Below, in pieces: positions 63,826 to 64,000 of a stretch of 64,000 nt of DNA. The position numbers and the translations under genes were made by a program. Every line of letters begins with the position of its first letter. The stretch's first letter is position 1. A model generated the notes under the pieces. The model did no database searches. It was given only the letters and a program-made list of their open reading frames with translations, and had not been told where the DNA came from. This DNA comes from Lepidostoma basale (Eukaryota; Arthropoda; Insecta; Trichoptera; Lepidostomatidae): contig JAHDVF020000016.1 in NCBI GenBank assembly GCA_022606425.2, forward strand, positions 3,502,501 to 3,566,500, written 5' to 3'.

Positions 63826-64000
63826 TGTTCTGTGGATTCGCATTTTAGTATTTTTTTTAAAACATTGTGTTTTCACAATACTTTTTGCCACCTTCACAAA
63901 CATATTTTGGACCACACACGCCCTTCCTCGGTGTAGAAAATTTCACTTAAAGGGTTAAAATTTCAACACTGAGGGAAAATGTCTGGCCCAAAACATGTTT
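63826..64000. mobile_element. PLE P3 inverted terminal pair at right edge
   Basis: Minus sense: ATTCGCTTATACTTTGTTCT then GTGGATTCGCATTTTAG, AACATTGTGTTTTCACAATA and CCTTCCTCGGTGTAG. Plus sense from 63970: ACACTGAGGGAAAATGTCTG then GCCCAAAACATGTTT. The element continues beyond the window. Confidence 0.6.

Noticed and set aside
1..64000. CRISPR arrays, operons, phage or bacterial genes
   Set aside because: No spaced direct repeats, no ribosome-binding-site-led gene runs and no bacterial proteins were seen; content is eukaryotic repeat DNA.

Overview
The window looks like repeat-dominated, AT-rich nuclear DNA of an arthropod, most likely an insect. The reasons are an interstitial array of the insect-type telomere unit (CCTAA/TTAGG) at 54179-54249, many decayed non-LTR retrotransposon (LINE) 3' ends of insect type, tRNA-derived SINEs, and Penelope-like elements (PLEs). 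Species and order cannot be fixed from the sequence. No complete host gene is visible. One possible host terminal exon (2031-2123, a 30-codon hydrophobic tail behind a good splice acceptor) is the only candidate.

Layout. 0-3 kb: PLE terminus at the left edge, possible host exon, SINE-B. 4-10 kb: LINE-C interrupted by a tRNA-derived SINE (SINE-A), a second SINE-A, several LINE-A pieces, a possible piggyBac-like MITE. 10-31 kb: scattered LINE 3' ends (families A, B, G, H, R1-like, Jockey/CR1-like, D), repeat family F, a PLE hairpin with target-site duplication at 17.8 kb, and two SINE-B copies head to head at 29.6-30.2 kb. 30.8-32.7 kb: a 0.6-kb element with 235-bp inverted repeats, and a 542-bp Tc1/mariner-type deletion derivative with perfect 23-bp inverted repeats. 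33.4-34.9 kb: a PLE insertion (P1) with inverted terminal repeats, a GIY-YIG endonuclease remnant and a 12-bp target-site duplication. 35.6-38.3 kb: the best coding remnant, a Jockey-type element with EN and RT domains broken by two frameshifts. 40-52 kb: LINE-A, LINE-G, PLE and nonautonomous S1 copies. 53-54.5 kb: a local duplication with telomeric repeats at its junction. 55.6-57 kb: PLE P3 with GIY-YIG remnant and ribozyme-like terminus. 58-64 kb: LINE 3' ends and PLE termini, the last running off the right edge.

How the parts relate. Two LINE/SINE partnerships can be read from shared 3' ends: LINE-A with S1 (common C-terminal codons plus a (TTAG)n tail) and LINE-C with SINE-B (common tail around CAAACCAATCCC). 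PLE termini of several families carry a hammerhead-like core: a CUGANGA-type box, one spacer base, a short stem that covaries between families, then GAAA. They repeatedly occur as inverted pairs. All coding remnants have stops, frameshifts or truncations, so nothing here is likely to be autonomous today.
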